Shown here: positions 1 through 12,111 of the stretch, in pieces
How positions within the stretch are numbered: the first letter of the stretch is position 1
Layout: each line of letters begins with the position of its first letter
From: Lumbricus rubellus
Lineage: Eukaryota > Annelida > Clitellata > Crassiclitellata > Lumbricidae
DNA length: 64,000 nucleotides
NCBI GenBank assembly: GCA_945859605.1
Contig: OX243816.1
Location: 32,595,675 to 32,659,674, forward strand
Direction: 5' to 3'
Made by a program: the position numbers and the translations under genes
Notes under the pieces: generated by a model
Databases searched by the model: none
What the model saw: the letters and a program-made list of their open reading frames with translations, nothing else
Told to the model about the DNA's origin: nothing

Positions 1-60
1 CTTAAATAGTCAACAGACAAAAAATCCATAATTTCTACAACATCATCTCAATCCACACAT
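1..60 (-). other. 3' end of G1 intron 2, splice acceptor at window edge
   Basis: Bases 1-60 align with the intron just 5' of the FN2-like exon of G2 (6173-6230): both show the CTTAA...GTCAACA..ACAAAA.TCCATAATTT pattern. Positions 1-2 are therefore the AG acceptor of G1 exon 3 on the minus strand. The FN2-like and FReD exons of G1 should begin immediately left of the window. Confidence 0.75.
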
Positions 61-96
61 AATATTATTATATTATTATTGTTGTCGCAATCGTTA

Positions 97-255
97 TTAC
101 CCTGTCTCTTCCTCTCGCTGTTTTTCACTCTGTCTCTTCTCTGTCTCTCTGTCTCTGTCTATGTTTCTGCTTTCTCTATCTGTCTGCCTGTGTATGTCTG
201 TCTGTCTGTCTCTCTCTCTCCCTCTGTCTGTCTCTGTCTCTCTCTCTCGTAAGCG
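97..255. repeat. (CT)n/(GTCT)n simple repeat
   Basis: Pyrimidine-rich tract on the plus strand in G1 intron 2; a (GACA)n tract at 5885-5955 lies in G2 intron 3. Confidence 0.85.
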
Positions 256-339
256 ACATCGTCTTTCCCGCCGCTCAGCCACGTGGTCTACGCTACCTGC
301 TCGCGACCTTATACATAAAATTTAAAAATACATGTAGTA

Positions 340-806
340 TCTGCTCGCCTAATTGCCGGTCTTCCCAAGTTCTCTCATATTTCTGTCTTTATTCGGGACA
401 CTCTCCACTGGCTTCCTGTACCACAGCGCATTGAGTTTAAGATTCTGACACTCATGCGCAATTCTCTTCTTGGGGTAGCTCCCTCTTACCTCCGTTCTCT
501 CTGCATCCCGGTCTCCTCTCTCCCCGGCCGCTCTGCCCTTCGCTCGGCAGCCAGCGGCCTCCTTGTCGTGCCTCGCATGCGTGGAGCCACTGCCCAGTCC
601 AGAAGCTTTGCTTATGCTGGCCCATCCTACTGGAACCGTCTTCCTCACAAACTTCGTCTTGAGCTTCTTAGTCTCTCTCTCCCTTTGTTTAGGAAACGCC
701 TGAAGACTATGCTATTCATTAGCGGTAGTGCTAACTAGGGTCGGGAGCGCTACTGAATCTGTGAGCGGCGCTATATAAATGTTCAATTACAATTACAATT
801 ACAATC
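340..806 (+). mobile_element. CR1/L2-like LINE 3' end, truncated
   Basis: A frame from about 343 to 738 matches the extreme C-terminus of CR1/L2-type LINE proteins: HWLPVPQRIEFKIL, YLRSL, LRSAASGLLVVPR, RSFAYAGPSYWNRLP, FRKRLKTMLF. It is followed by a short 3' UTR (GCGGCGCTATATAAATG) and an (ATTACA)n tail at 781-804. Severely 5'-truncated, as is usual for LINEs. Confidence 0.82.
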
Positions 807-1012
807 TTGTACTATGGAGCATATAAACTTCAATGCAACCTGCAGTAAACAACGTCCCTCTTTGTTAGTAGGCTATAAAATTATCCGATAAAATAAAAGT
901 GCGAGGTCGACTATTCAGGAACTTCAGAGTCTAGAGCAAACCAACAAGTTTTGTGCGTTTTTCATCGTGCAGAAATATTGACTTGGCCTGGATTAGAATA
1001 ATTTATTCTTAC

Positions 1013-1049
1013 TTTTAACAAGCGGACATATTCCATTATAGATCTTGCT
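1013..1049 (-). CDS. G1 exon 2: 37-nt microexon
   Basis: A 37-nt exon reading SKIYNGICPLVK plus one base. It has a clean acceptor (TTCTCAGCAG) and donor (AAAA|GTAAGA). It was found because exon 1 ends in phase 0 while exon 3 starts in phase 1, which requires an exon of length 1 mod 3. The same exon exists in G2-G6. It adds a single cysteine between the PAN and FN2-like modules. Confidence 0.85.
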
Positions 1050-1340
1050 CTGCTGAGAAACAAGAACAGTTTCAAAATGTTAACTGGGCTTTGTGTGTTA
1101 TAATACGAATTAAAGCTATAGAGTCCTAATACTATATCACTATTACCTCAACGGCAACAGTGACAACAGCTACAACTTCGACCACTACTATAGTTACGAC
1201 TGAAATTACTGCTGATGACGTTAGGCCCTAGTAGGCCTGTTGCCATCAATAAATTGATATGCACTAAGCTATGAAAAAGTTATAAATTTACATGCACTAA
1301 GCTTCGAAAATTTATAAATTGACATGCACTGAGCTACTCA

Positions 1341-1418
1341 TGGGCGTAAGGCATCCCCAGGGGCGTAAAGCCAATGAACCTTCCTTCGGGCAGAGAACCA
1401 TCATCATTAAGCTGCTTT
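1341..1418 (+). mobile_element. SINE family B 3' fragment
   Basis: GGGCGTAAAGCCAATGAACC, TTCGGGCAGAGAACCATCATC matches the 3' part of the SINE at 49727-50009. 5'-truncated; in G1 intron 1. Confidence 0.65.
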
Positions 1419-1882
1419 ATAAGCAGCAAGTAGATATAGGCCTACACACATTAAGATGAATTTGAAGTAATTCGAGCAAGTGCTGCTGTAGACCCTATAG
1501 GACTGAAATGATAGGCCTACAATCCCTACATGTGCTGCGCTTCGGGAATAGAGTCGTCGCGACTATGTAAATTTTTACTGTTTTTATTAGGCCTACTAAT
1601 AAGCCTTATTTTATATCATGCTTATTTTATAATTATTATTAGTAGCCAATACTTACAAGTATTGCAATCTATGTTATCCGGAACAAACAGTAAGAATCAA
1701 AACTTGAGAAAAGGAAATAAAGTGACAGTCTATCACGTGATCCAAGTAACTGCGTCTTGGTATAATTTTGAGTCTGATATTTTTAAAGTCTTAAAACCTA
1801 CGGTACTTGCAACGTGAATAGCACTCAAACATGTCCTTAAACGTTAGACTATGAGCCTATGTCTAAAGAATGGAACGCTAAC

Positions 1883-2197
1883 CTTGAAATACTCGCACGT
1901 CGTATTGATCACAAAGTTGATAGGAATGTAATCATAGAGCTGGCACTGGTTCGCTGCGGCATTAAAGTTGTAACTGGTGCAATTCGGTTCCATCTGGCAT
2001 TTCATGGAACACGAAGCAGACAATGGAACGCACCTTCCAGCTGAGAATGTCTCTTCAATTGGAAAGACAATCGCAGGTGTGTCCACGGCACATGGAGAAG
2101 CCCCATTGGACATTACAAACTTCTGGAAGGTTCTAGGAGTTGCTCGCACCATCGGTAGAAAAATGAGCAGGAAACTATAAGATGGCGTCATCTTCAT
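1883..2197 (-). CDS. G1 exon 1: signal peptide + PAN/Apple-like domain (gene truncated by window start)
   Basis: First coding exon of the partial subfamily I gene G1. The ATG at 2197 opens a hydrophobic signal peptide of about 19 residues (LLIFLPMVRA), followed by a seven-cysteine PAN/Apple-like domain with the motifs CTSYNFNAAANQCQLYDY and TTCEYFK. The donor is AAG|GTTAGC at 1882, phase 0. An upstream in-frame alternative start would add 14 residues, but the chosen ATG gives a 315-nt exon identical in length to those of G2 and G3. The likely role is the N-terminal module of a secreted fibrinogen-related lectin; PAN domains bind protein or carbohydrate. The gene continues to the microexon at 1013-1049, and exons 3-4 lie left of the window. 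The domain call is by motif, not by a profile search. Confidence 0.85.
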
Positions 2198-4390
2198 CGC
2201 AGTGAATTGTAACGGTGGTTTATAAAGTTTGTTCGCCACCTCAGTTTGTTTTAGGCGTTCACAGATTGATAGAGTAAAGCTGCGTCCGTACCACTTGGAA
2301 TGTGCAATTTAAAGGCGGATAGCTGATGCTTTTCAGAGAAACATGGCGAAGCAGACTTTCAATAAAAAATCAACCTACCGCAAGTTCTGCTTCCATAAGA
2401 TTTTGCTGAAAAATTTGTCAACTGGAATCTGGTCCTATGCCTAGCATATACGGTATGCTATTTCTCCATGCGCAAAGGCCTATAATGAACAGTGGCATTT
2501 GCTGCTGTACCCTGCCGTTGGGATACATATTACATAAGGCGACACGAAACTAATAACACACTTGAACGGCAACCATGACCAATCAGAGAAAGATCATCCG
2601 ACCAAACTAACGGGTTTCGTCTGCACACATTCGCTATTCATCCGCGCTGCTTATCGATCATAGTCCCAACATACAAACAGTTTTCTGCTCCGAATCAACC
2701 ATCATTATTATTATTTTATTCACAAGCCCTTATTACTAAGTCTTGCCCAGTGTCGTTGACTTTGGAACGTCGTGCTTGATTTATGCAATCAGGCCCGCCC
2801 TTTTCATTAGGAGAGAGTTAGACCGATGCCTTGAATGATTTGACCTTTCCTTTCAGTGACGTAATCAATGAGAGTACAATGTAGGCTACAGAAAACATGT
2901 TCTTGCAGTCTCTCAGTTAATACAGTACGTTTCCATTGTAATTATTTGCATCAGTCACGATCCAACCTGTCCTGCCTCTTTGTTCGCAATAATTATCAGA
3001 ATCCACTTCCAAATTATACAGTCCTGGTCTTTATTGATGCTTGCATGTCTTAGGTATGGGTCTATTGATTTCAAGAGACATATAATCATTGCACTAAGCC
3101 ACGTTGAATAAGTCATAGGCTAATGCTCAAATTCCGTCAAAGCGTTTGAGTTTTAGACGAGTTCAACGAGTATCAAACAATTGGGTTTATATTGGGTGTT
3201 GCTAAAACAGTCAGTAGTAATTCTGGCTGCAGAATATCGCTAATGAAATTTGGATTTAATTATTTGCCCTATAAATTAAAAGTGGTCCACACCCAATTCT
3301 ACTCCTAGCGAAAACGGCCACTGCCTAGAAATACATTTCCGTGCAGCATGCAATATCCAGGTGTAGCCTACAGGATTTATAGGATGTTATCAGCTATTAT
3401 CCTCGTCTGTGAAATGGACAAATCTGCAAAAAATAAATACAGAAAAGAAATCTACACTGCAGAACAGGCCCAAATTAGGAAGAATTCGTCACGAAGTTCT
3501 GATCTCTCGTTAATTCGGCAGTCGCACTGATTTTAAAGTGTATCGGAGTTTTCAGTTGTTCTCTGTTTAGCCACTGTTGTGAGCCATGATGTTGCCGGTT
3601 TACTCTGAAAGGTTCGCAATCAAAATGGCGTGAAACGAATAATGGGAATGTTCAATCATGCGCGTGTTTCAAATTCGAATTTAACGCTAGTAGGCCTACT
3701 ATAATAATTAACCTTGATAATGAGTTCATTGTGACTTTAATCTAGACACGCAGAAAATCACTTTATACAACCTTTTAGGACAAACCCTTTCATTTCTTTT
3801 AAAACTGTAATATTTATAATTTCTATCATATATTTTAATTAATAGACAAATTATTGTTTAATGTCGAAAATAAAACGCTGTGGTTCACAACAGAATTAAA
3901 AACAGTTGGGGCAAAGTGATTGCCACAGAAATACCAGCTGTTTTGATCCGCGGATCTGGCTCCGCGTCCGGATCATTTGATTCACTTCTATAGAGCAGAA
4001 GACAAAACATCCGTCGCTCATCTCTGAACATTCGTGAATAAACAGACGATTCTATCTAGGTAACCGTTTTCGTGAAGCATGGTCTCAGTTCAGATGACTC
4101 CTCGTGGCTCAATACATGAATAGGCCTACCAATAATTCCTATGATCAGTAGGCCTAGAGGCTTGTTTGATATTATGACGTGTGTCTGATCTCACTTCCAT
4201 AGATCATTCATGGGTGGCAGATGCATCGGTGAGCCTCTGCGTGTTCGTTGACAATCAAAGGAAAGTGACAGCAAATAAAGGATCCAACGGCATTTCATAA
4301 GCAATGACTCCGTATTGAGCACGTTACATAATACGATGTGAAGCTTACTCCTTAGATGTTGGCAAACGACTCATCAAGAAGAAGCTTGCC
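2198..4390. other. G1-G2 intergenic region
   Basis: The 5' flank of G1 and 3' flank of G2. AT-rich with dispersed TAGGCCTA palindromes. I see no coding exon, RNA gene or complete transposon. Confidence 0.6.
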
Positions 4391-4986
4391 TCAATTCCGT
4401 TTCATCAGCATTCTGCTCCGGGAGACATATCGGGTAGGCATGGTACCCCACATGTTGTATGCGAAGGCGTGCGCATTCAAGCCTGACACGCCACAATAGT
4501 TCCACCACCAACCGCCAATGCCATTGAGAGCACAATTACTATTGCTGGTGGCATCGTGGTCGTTGTCAATCGTCGAGAATTTCATTCCCACCGCCTTGTA
4601 TCCCGCGTTGGTGTGGTTTAAAGCGTCGCCGGCGTCTCCCGTGTATCCAGAAACGTTGAGGACGTAGAAACTGGCTTCGTTGCTTAGTTGAAAGAAATTA
4701 TATTCAGCTGAATACCATTTGCGAGTGTCGTTCGACTCCACTTCAACTCTCAGCTTCCAGTTTCCATTGTTCGTCAAACGGTAGAGATTCTCGTTTCCAA
4801 ACCAGAAGTGCTCTCCTCCAGGATCTCCAAATCGTGTTCTGTATTTGACCCAAGTTGTATTGAACATCATGCTGTCATCAACGACATGTTTCTGGATGAT
4901 GAACCATCCGTAGATGAAAACTGACGCCACTGGTTGCGTATTGCCTGGTACAATCACGCTTCCATTGTAGTAGTATGCTGTGAAAC
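4391..4986 (-). CDS. G2 exon 4: fibrinogen-related domain (FReD) and stop
   Basis: Terminal exon, about residues 176-373. It starts after the acceptor TTTTTACTTAG in phase 1, with FTAYYYNGS. FReD landmarks in order: YGWFIIQKHV (equivalent of the GGWTVIQRR strand), W..YRTRFGDPGGE, FWFGNENLYRL, LRVEVESNDTRKWYSAEY, SGYTGDAGDALNH, FSTIDNDHD (calcium-site region), NCAL...GGWWWNYC, and a C-terminal SRSRMLMKRN then stop. The N-terminal FReD subdomain with its first disulfide is absent. Only the second cysteine pair is kept. Confidence 0.92.
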
Positions 4987-5394
4987 CTAAGTAAAAAACC
5001 CACCTAAAGTCAATAAAGTTTTGTGAAATCTAATAGGTCTACATACACAATTAACGCCCTTACGCTCTCACGAGTAATATATTCAGATTGTTTCTGATAT
5101 ATAATCACTCAGAGGCACACACATAAACGGGTAATGGTGTGAAAGATATTTTGCATTTCATCTCTGCTGAACTGAGCAGAAGAATATAGGCCTACTCTAG
5201 AACAGTTTACATTCCGTTACTTCCAACATGACACTATGATTGTGACTATAATCATGTCCATTTGAGTTCGCAAGTAAATAATTGTTGACAGCTGAGAGCG
5301 TATTGCGAATTAAACAATGGCACTGAATAAACTCTGTCTTGTCAGAATGTCAATTCAAGCCATTCCCTCATTTCGGCGATGAACAATTAATTCG

Positions 5395-5785
5395 GCGACA
5401 GACAATTCGGCGATGGACAATTCAGCGCGAAAATCAGATTCTTTGACATTACAAGATACGATGATTAGATTAGATAGATTATTCTTTATTGTGTCCGAAA
5501 TCTGTAAACTGTAGTTAATGTCTGTGCTTAATGATCTCGATTACGAACACATGTTGCTAAGTTGATGGATTGTAATTGTTTTGCGAAATATGTGTTTTTG
5601 GAAAGGAAACAGACGAGTTTATAGAGTCATGCAGTAAGTCACTGGACAGCCATATATACCCATGCAACCAAATATACATCGATTCGGAAAACCACATTCA
5701 AGCAAATAAGATTTAGCAATAGGTAGCATTAAAGTTGAGCAACATAACCTGCGCGAAAGAGTCCAGCGTCGAATTGTCCGGACTC
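5395..5785. mobile_element. Possible diverged fold-back element
   Basis: ACAATTCGGCGAT units at 5396-5430 and the inverse GTCGAATTGTCCGGACTC at 5765-5783 face each other across about 340 bp of AT-rich DNA in G2 intron 3. This is the size and layout of fold-back element 1, but the arms are short and poorly matched. Confidence 0.35.
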
Positions 5786-5884
5786 GACTACCAGAGCAAC
5801 ATAATTTATATAACACAATTAACCCATAGCTTATAACAGAAGCAGAGAATAAATTAAGTATTTAAGATGGTGTCCGTGCAGATG

Positions 5885-5955
5885 TGTATGTATATAGAGA
5901 GACAGACAGACAGACACAGATTGAGAAAGAGACAGACAGATATAAAGACAAATAG
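5885..5955. repeat. (GACA)n simple repeat
   Basis: GAGAGACAGACAGACAGACA and a second block GACAGACAGATA, in G2 intron 3 just downstream of the FN2-like exon. Confidence 0.8.
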
Positions 5956-5998
5956 ACAACGAGAAAGGGAGATGATGTGCCTATGTCACTCAAGGTAC

Positions 5999-6172
5999 CT
6001 GAAGGAGGCAGACAATATGCCCAGACTCTGCCGGCCATGAAGCATCCAGGACTATTTGGATACCGTGACGTGATGCTCTGCGTGCAGTTGTAGTAAATGA
6101 CTCCGTTCAATGAAAATGGAAACGAACAACACATCTCAGGAACCAGTTGGAAGGCAGCGGCGTTGTGAGGAT
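5999..6172 (-). CDS. G2 exon 3: fibronectin type II-like module
   Basis: A 174-nt exon, phase 1 to phase 1, encoding about residues 118-175. The core is CCSFPFSLNGVIYYNC, then GC, then VWAYC. This fits the FN2 signature C-x2-PF ... x7-C and the terminal W-x-[FY]-C, but the usual Trp before the third cysteine is missing. An extra cysteine precedes the first canonical one. Acceptor TTAAG|AT, donor TCAG|GTACC. FN2 modules bind collagen or carbohydrate in other proteins; the ligand here is unknown. Confidence 0.82.
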
Positions 6173-6674
6173 CTTAACCAGTCAACATACAAAATCCATA
6201 ATTTGCACTGCATTATTCTCTCTACGCTTGCATAATCATTATCGTTGTCATGCATGGCCGGAGACTTAGAGGACGGCCCCTCCAAAGTTTGTTTTGGGGA
6301 CGGCGACGCTTAATATATCATTCACAATATTTAAGAAATATTCATAAATATCATTATAAATTTATAACGGGTAGGCCTAATTTTTTTTAAGATGACAACT
6401 TTAAATGCTACCATTATAGTGCGCCACCAAGTTCCACCCTCCACCCCAACCACCCCATCCCAAAGGCAAAGATGAAAACGAACGAGTAGAGAACGAAAAC
6501 AGCGACGACGAAAGAAACAGAACAAGTAGAGGGAGAGAAAATGAACAAAACTTTTAAAACGGCATTATTTTAAATTAAAATATATTAAGAATGGTCGGTA
6601 TTATGCGTTTTTGATCGTGCAGAAATAGGCCTAGGTCTATTTACTTGGTCTGGATTACAGTAATTTAGTCTCAC

Positions 6675-6711
6675 CTTTGACATTCGGACACGTTCCATTA
6701 TAGAACTTGCT
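6675..6711 (-). CDS. G2 exon 2: 37-nt microexon
   Basis: Reads SKFYNGTCPNVK plus one base. The acceptor is TTTCCTTACAG and the donor AAAG|GTGAGAC. It converts phase 0 (end of exon 1) to phase 1 (start of exon 3). The residue at the junction with exon 3 is Asp (G|AT). Confidence 0.88.
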
Positions 6712-7079
6712 CTGTAAGGAAACAGAAACAGTTTCAGGATATTACCTGGGCTACAGAGTTCTATAATTATGAATTAAAGTTGCTTCATCTATGATATCAC
6801 TGCTGCTAATAATAGGACTACTATCACAATTATTGCGACTATAATTACTTTTGCAACAATAGCAACACCAACTAATACCACTGCCGTAGTTACTAGGCCT
6901 ACTACAACAACTAATTCTGCTGCTGCTATTATTGTCAACAATTTAATTACTGCTGCCATCATTATTTTATATAAATGTAATACTTTTAAATTACCATTTC
7001 AATTATAACTGCCATAATAACTAAATCTATTATCAGACCGACTGTCGATTTATTACAAAGAAATTATTATCATCACCAG

Positions 7080-7219
7080 GGTGAGAATTGCCGGGGGGGT
7101 TGGGGGTTCAACCCCCAGTCTTTCTTAGAGCCCCATGTTAAAGTATGTTTTTCATACCCCAATTTCAAGTTTATCATAGGCCAACCCCCCCCCAGTTATT
7201 TTTCCACAATTCTCTTACT
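7080..7219. mobile_element. Possible MITE
   Basis: GTGAGAATTGCCGGGGGGGTTGG and CCAACCCCCCCCCAG...CAATTCTC form an interrupted inverted repeat about 140 bp across. No target duplication identified. In G2 intron 1. Confidence 0.4.
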
Positions 7220-7801
7220 GATCATCACTTTCACATGTAGGGATGATAACTCAGAAGACGAAAAAGGTCAATGTGCATACTCTACTGGAATATCACTATT
7301 AGTTTTAATTTGTAGCACTATAATAAACAATGTCAGCAGCATCATATCACATTAATATTATGTACCTGCATACACAACTGCTGTGTGTATTGTGAATAAC
7401 AATATTTAATACCAGTTATCGATCAATAAACGATAGTTCAGTTTTCTGTGACAAATTTATATATGCAGGCATATTTTATTAACAACAAAGGAGTTACCCA
7501 TAATATTATTATGAGAAAATTGAAATAAATCTAGCAAGTGTAGCTATTGTACATGTACATGTACATAAAATCATGAGTGGTCGCTCTTTGGCACCAGTGA
7601 CGCCAGTGCTTTTATCTAAGTTATATGGAACAATAAAAAGCAAATCTTGATCTGGATATAAAGAAATGACGCAGCAGTCAGTCCATCACGTGATCCGGTT
7701 AATTACGTCTTACGGCTTGAGCACATTTTCATTGCCCATAGACGCACTGGTAACATAAATGCATATTTTCAAATGTTTTGTTTAAACAGTGCAGCGCTAA
7801 C

Positions 7802-8116
7802 CTTGAAATACTCGCACGTCGTATTGGTCACAAAGTTGATAGGAATGTAATCATAGAGCTGACACTGGTTCGCTGCGGTATCAAAGTTGTAGGAGGTGCA
7901 ATTTGACTCCATTTGGCATTGCATGGAACACATAGCGGACAGTGGGACGCACCTTTTAACTGAGGATGTGTCTTCAATTGGAAAGACACTCGCAGGTGTG
8001 TCTACGGCGCATGGTGAAGCACCATTGGAGACTATGACCTTCTGGAAGGTTCTAGGAGTTGCTCGCACCATCGGTAGAAAAATGAGCAGGAAAGTATGTG
8101 AGGGTATCATCTTCAT
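7802..8116 (-). CDS. G2 exon 1: signal peptide + PAN/Apple-like domain
   Basis: G2 is a complete four-exon subfamily I gene (exons 7802-8116, 6675-6711, 5999-6172, 4391-4986; 1122 nt coding, 373 aa). Exon 1 holds the ATG at 8116, a signal peptide (about residues 1-19) and a PAN/Apple-like domain (about 20-105) with seven cysteines and the CTSYNFDTAANQCQLYDY core. The donor AAG|GTTAGC is in phase 0. The product should be a secreted protein: signal peptide, PAN, short cysteine hinge, FN2-like, FReD. That content suggests a soluble lectin or pattern-recognition protein, by analogy with FREPs, ficolins and tachylectins. N-glycosylation sequons (NCT, NTT) are present. Paralogues flank it on both sides in the same orientation. 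Confidence 0.9.
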
Positions 8117-9589
8117 CGCAGTGAATTGTCACGGCGCTTTACAAACAATGTACCGGGTATACGCTACTCCAGCTATATATTTGTTTTAGGTGTTCGAAGA
8201 TTGCTGAAGTAATGCCTGGGGTTCTCGAAAAGTCGTCCTGATTGAGGTTCATCGACTTGTCACCGATATAGCATGAATATTGTAACAGACCCTCAGGTCA
8301 GCAACGCACCATCATGGCCGCCCATTCTGATTCATATTAAAATAACAAACAAATATTGAAAAGGTAATTTGCTTTGGAAAAGACATTACATTGAATTTCA
8401 TTTGTTTACAAATAGAGAGTCTATGATCTTGTAAAAGTCACAAGCTTTAATCACAACCTTTATGAAGATCAAATTGAATGTTATACAATTCCCCGGTTTA
8501 ATTTTCAAACTAATGTTTATTCCTGCATTGCTCAACTGGTCGCTTAGGTTTTTGTATTAAAAAGACTTACGAACAATTATGAAGTGGGCCTATCCTCTTC
8601 AGTCTTCACAGTGCCCTTAAACGAAGACATAAACTCGGTGGTAGACTAATAAAAAATGTATGCAAAAGTCTGCAATTCAAAGTAGATGTTGTGAAGGGCG
8701 AAATTTGCTATGAAACGATGACACCCAAAAATATTTGTAAGATTTCAAAGTTGCTGCGCGTTGACATAATGTTACCTGCATAAAATATAGTCAGAGTTGT
8801 AGCTGGTGTAGTACGGTAGTTTTCTTCTTGCCAAGATTACAATGCAGTCGACTGAATATAATCCTTGGCTGTGGACAGTGTGGAGCCTGACAACGCGGTA
8901 TAGACTTTTTTGTTTGTTGTCGTTCAGTGTAGGCCTATATAGGTCGTCTTGGTAGTTGGCAACATTACCTTGGCAAAAGTCTGCATCATCACAAAACAAC
9001 ACAGCGCTGCTTTAGACACGTAACCCTCAGCAGGCACGCACAACCCATGCATTGAAGCGTTTACTATGTATATGCCTACATGTGTAGGCCTATATGGCTG
9101 AAAATGCCTATGATATGTTTGCATGTATGTAGGCCTATGTAGGCTATATATAGGCCTATATACGTATGCATGTATAAATGTAACCCATGTCTACATTATT
9201 TGTGCGTATATTTATACATACATAATATTATATGTTATTTTGCTTGGAGTAGCCTATATAGGCCTAAGTGGTCTCGCCATTCTTGCCAATAGTTCAATGG
9301 CGGCAACATTGTATCGTAAAATGTTCAGCGTTGTCGGTGCATCGCCTTTGTTTAACTCGTGTGAATGGGACACTTAAGGATCGATGAAGAACATAAACAC
9401 ACTCGTCGATGATCGTCTCATGTAGATCTAGTTCTAGTAACTTAACATTTTAAAAAGTGTCGATAACGGTTTGCGATCACGATATTATCATTTCGCGGAA
9501 CCTTGAACACTGCGTGCGTAAGCCATAGGCTACTATCGCACGAGTGAAAAAATGATCTTGAGATATCTGCGTTTTCAAAGTAGGATAGG

Positions 9590-9734
9590 TATAGGCGTAC
9601 GAGGCGGGAGTCCAGAGGGGGCAAATGCCCCCCTCAATTTCGGGCAAGTCTGTTTTTTCGGGCAAGCAGACCCGAGAAAATACGGGAAAATGCATTTTTC
9701 ACGACATATTTCTGAAATCTCCCGTACGCCTATG
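9590..9734. mobile_element. MITE, ATAGGCGTACG termini
   Basis: A 145-bp element with TIRs TATAGGCGTACG / CGTACGCCTATG. It is flanked by AGGATAGG (9582-9589) and AGGCTAGG (9735-9742), an 8-bp duplication with one mismatch. Same family as 59968-60315. Confidence 0.75.
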
Positions 9735-11613
9735 AGGCTAGGCCTGCGTCTTTCTAGAACTACTTTGTAAGTAGACATAAAAAGCAATGAAAAGACTGTA
9801 AAATGTGGACCGACTTACATGTGCATTCTACTACATCTAAGCCTATGAACAAAGTATAATGGTCTAGCCGGACTCTATCTGATGGTTGTTTTTAACAGTC
9901 AACAAAATGCGTATCGTACAAAACAACAATTATAATATCCGATTTCAATGATTCAGGTTTGAGAAAATGGCAATTAAAAATTTCAGTTGAATAGGATTTA
10001 GATTCGAATCTCTATTCGTTAGACTAGTGCTTCAAATGCCACCATTGAATGTAATTAGGCTACGTATACTGGCACTTTATATAGCGCTCTAAGAAATCTA
10101 CGAATAGCGCTGCATGCACACTTGTTTTAAGCTATTTAAACCGACATGGCTTGCCGTCGGTTGAAACTGTCTGTTGAAAAGTAAATGAAATGTTGCACAA
10201 ATGGAGTCAAGCAACAGGAAGCAATTATGAGCATGACCTAGAATGATGTGTGTACTGTATGTGTGACCCCAGCACACTTTCGATGGTATTATAAGGCATT
10301 GACCTTATTGCTCAGGCTGTGGTGTCCTCTGATGCTCTCCTATAATGGTCTAATCTAGTGTAATACATCCCTCTAGTATTTCTTAGAACTCCGACCCCAA
10401 CAACAGTGAAATTTTCTCTGCACATGTGAGGGGATCGTTTCCAACCCCTAGGTTCATACATGCAACTCATTATCTGCATATAATTATTGTTCTTGAATGT
10501 TATTTTTCAAGCGCACTGCAACTCCAAAGCCATCATCGAGAACACTGATCAATGTAACTGCTCCATCTGTGTCATATTAATAATATGTTGAATGCGAAAT
10601 CGACTTCAGTCTGATGAACTTCTATTGCATGGCTGCTAGACATATATGTAGGCTGTGGACCAACTTCAGATGGTAGCAGAATGATGGTTAGAATAAACGG
10701 GCCACGGCTGAGCAGAAATTATATGCGACATTTCAAATGTGACGTTTCAGCAAGTCATCAGTGCAACTGAAAGTCACCAGGTTTATTAGGTGGCATTTGC
10801 AATCACTCACTTGAATATTCCAGGACTTGTAGGCTAAGAACTAGTGTAAAAGGCGTCCTGCGCAAAAGTAGCATGTAGCCTACTTAGTTGCAAAGCTTAC
10901 ACCATGCTTGCAGGCATCAATTGAATGCTGGCGGCTCGCTCGTTCGTTGTCGGCTTCCAAAACCGTCTTCTACCTCTTCTGAGCTGAACTCTTACCCATA
11001 AACAAATTAGATTTAGGTTCTTTATTAGGCCTACTTGGTTTGCATCGTCATACGTATCTATCGCTGAGAAAGAATTGACCCTTTGTTTCACGATAGCATT
11101 TTGGCGGTAGTAAAAGTTATCATCTGACCTAAAAACGACTAAAGCGCCAAAAAATACTGTCTTATAGTTCTCAAGGCATCTGTCAATGGTCTTTATTATG
11201 CGAAATCGTTGTGCAAGAAAAAATTCAAGGCGAGAAGAAGTGGGTGTGTTGGGTGCAAGAGTAGGTGTAAGTGTGCGTGTTGTAGATGTAGGTGTAACCG
11301 TGTAAGAGATTCAAAGAGGGCCAATATAATTGTACTACTGTGTGCACGGCCTTTTGATGGATCTCAGAAATTATGGGACCGACAACATGCCATAATTATG
11401 GTAAAAATTAATTTGACTTCAATATCTAATTACCTAATATTTAATTTTTCACAATTTACTCTTGAACAAAAATTATAAGAAAAAACTAACCGTTGTAGAT
11501 TAATGTCGCTTAATAGTTTAGTCCCACTAATAAAATTGTGTTTTTTGCGGATCAAGGTAAAATTACGCAAGCAAAGTTGTTACGTAGGCTATAAAATGAA
11601 TCTCTGTTTTTCG

Positions 11614-12111
11614 GGTGTCCGGACAATTCGGACCCGGACAATTCGGACCGGACAATTCGGACCGGACAATTCGGACCCGGACAATTCGGAGTGCATGTAA
11701 AAATATTGCTCTTACGGCTATGAAACTTTTGTTTATCAATGGTATGAAATATAATTATTCAGCACCAAGCAAATATTGTCTGATATTTTATAAATTTGAT
11801 CCAATGCCAGAAATAAGAAACTGAAATTAGTAGTTAAATGCAGTAAATTATCAACCTATAGGCATCTCAATTAGATCAATGTAGGCCTAAGTTTCATACT
11901 AATATAGACCCATGATTGTATGCCCGATATATATTCAGGTGTCAGATTAATATTAGTTTGGACAGTAGGCTATACATTTTGGGTGATGGAGATGGGTAGG
12001 CTAAGTGGAAGTCCCATCACGAATTTGGGCTGTGGTCCGAATTGTCCGGTCCGAATTGTCCGGTCCGAATTGTCCGGTCCGAATTGTCCGGCTCCGAATT
12101 GTCCGGGAACC
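11614..12111. mobile_element. Fold-back element 1: TIRs of 14-15-bp tandem repeats, 8-bp TSD
   Basis: A 498-bp element. The left arm (11614-11693) is five direct copies of CCGGACAATTCGGA(C). The right arm (12033-12111) is the same array inverted. The interior (about 340 bp) is AT-rich and noncoding. It is flanked by GTTTTTCG at 11606-11613 and 12112-12119. Inverted repeats built of about 15-bp direct repeats plus an 8-bp duplication recall sea-urchin TU fold-back transposons. Intergenic between G2 and G3. Confidence 0.82.

Noticed and set aside
1859..2180. Plus-strand frames opposite the PAN exons (also 7896-8189, 18124-18327, 50186-50401)
   Set aside because: Antisense shadows of conserved minus-strand exons; they recur only because the exons are paralogous.
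2215..2230. TATAAA about 25 nt upstream of the G1 start codon as a TATA box
   Set aside because: The spacing would place transcription start at or after the ATG, and the motif is not kept in G2 and G3. No promoter is called.
9120..9380. 84-aa Tyr/Ile-rich frame near 9123
   Set aside because: Translates dispersed TAGGCCTA and (TATA) sequence in the G2 upstream flank; not preserved in the G3 flank.
11209..11478. Cys/Arg-rich plus-strand frame
   Set aside because: Derived from a short GTGTAGATGTAGGTG-like repeat. The cysteines come from repeated TGT codons, with no supporting homologue in the duplicated flanks.
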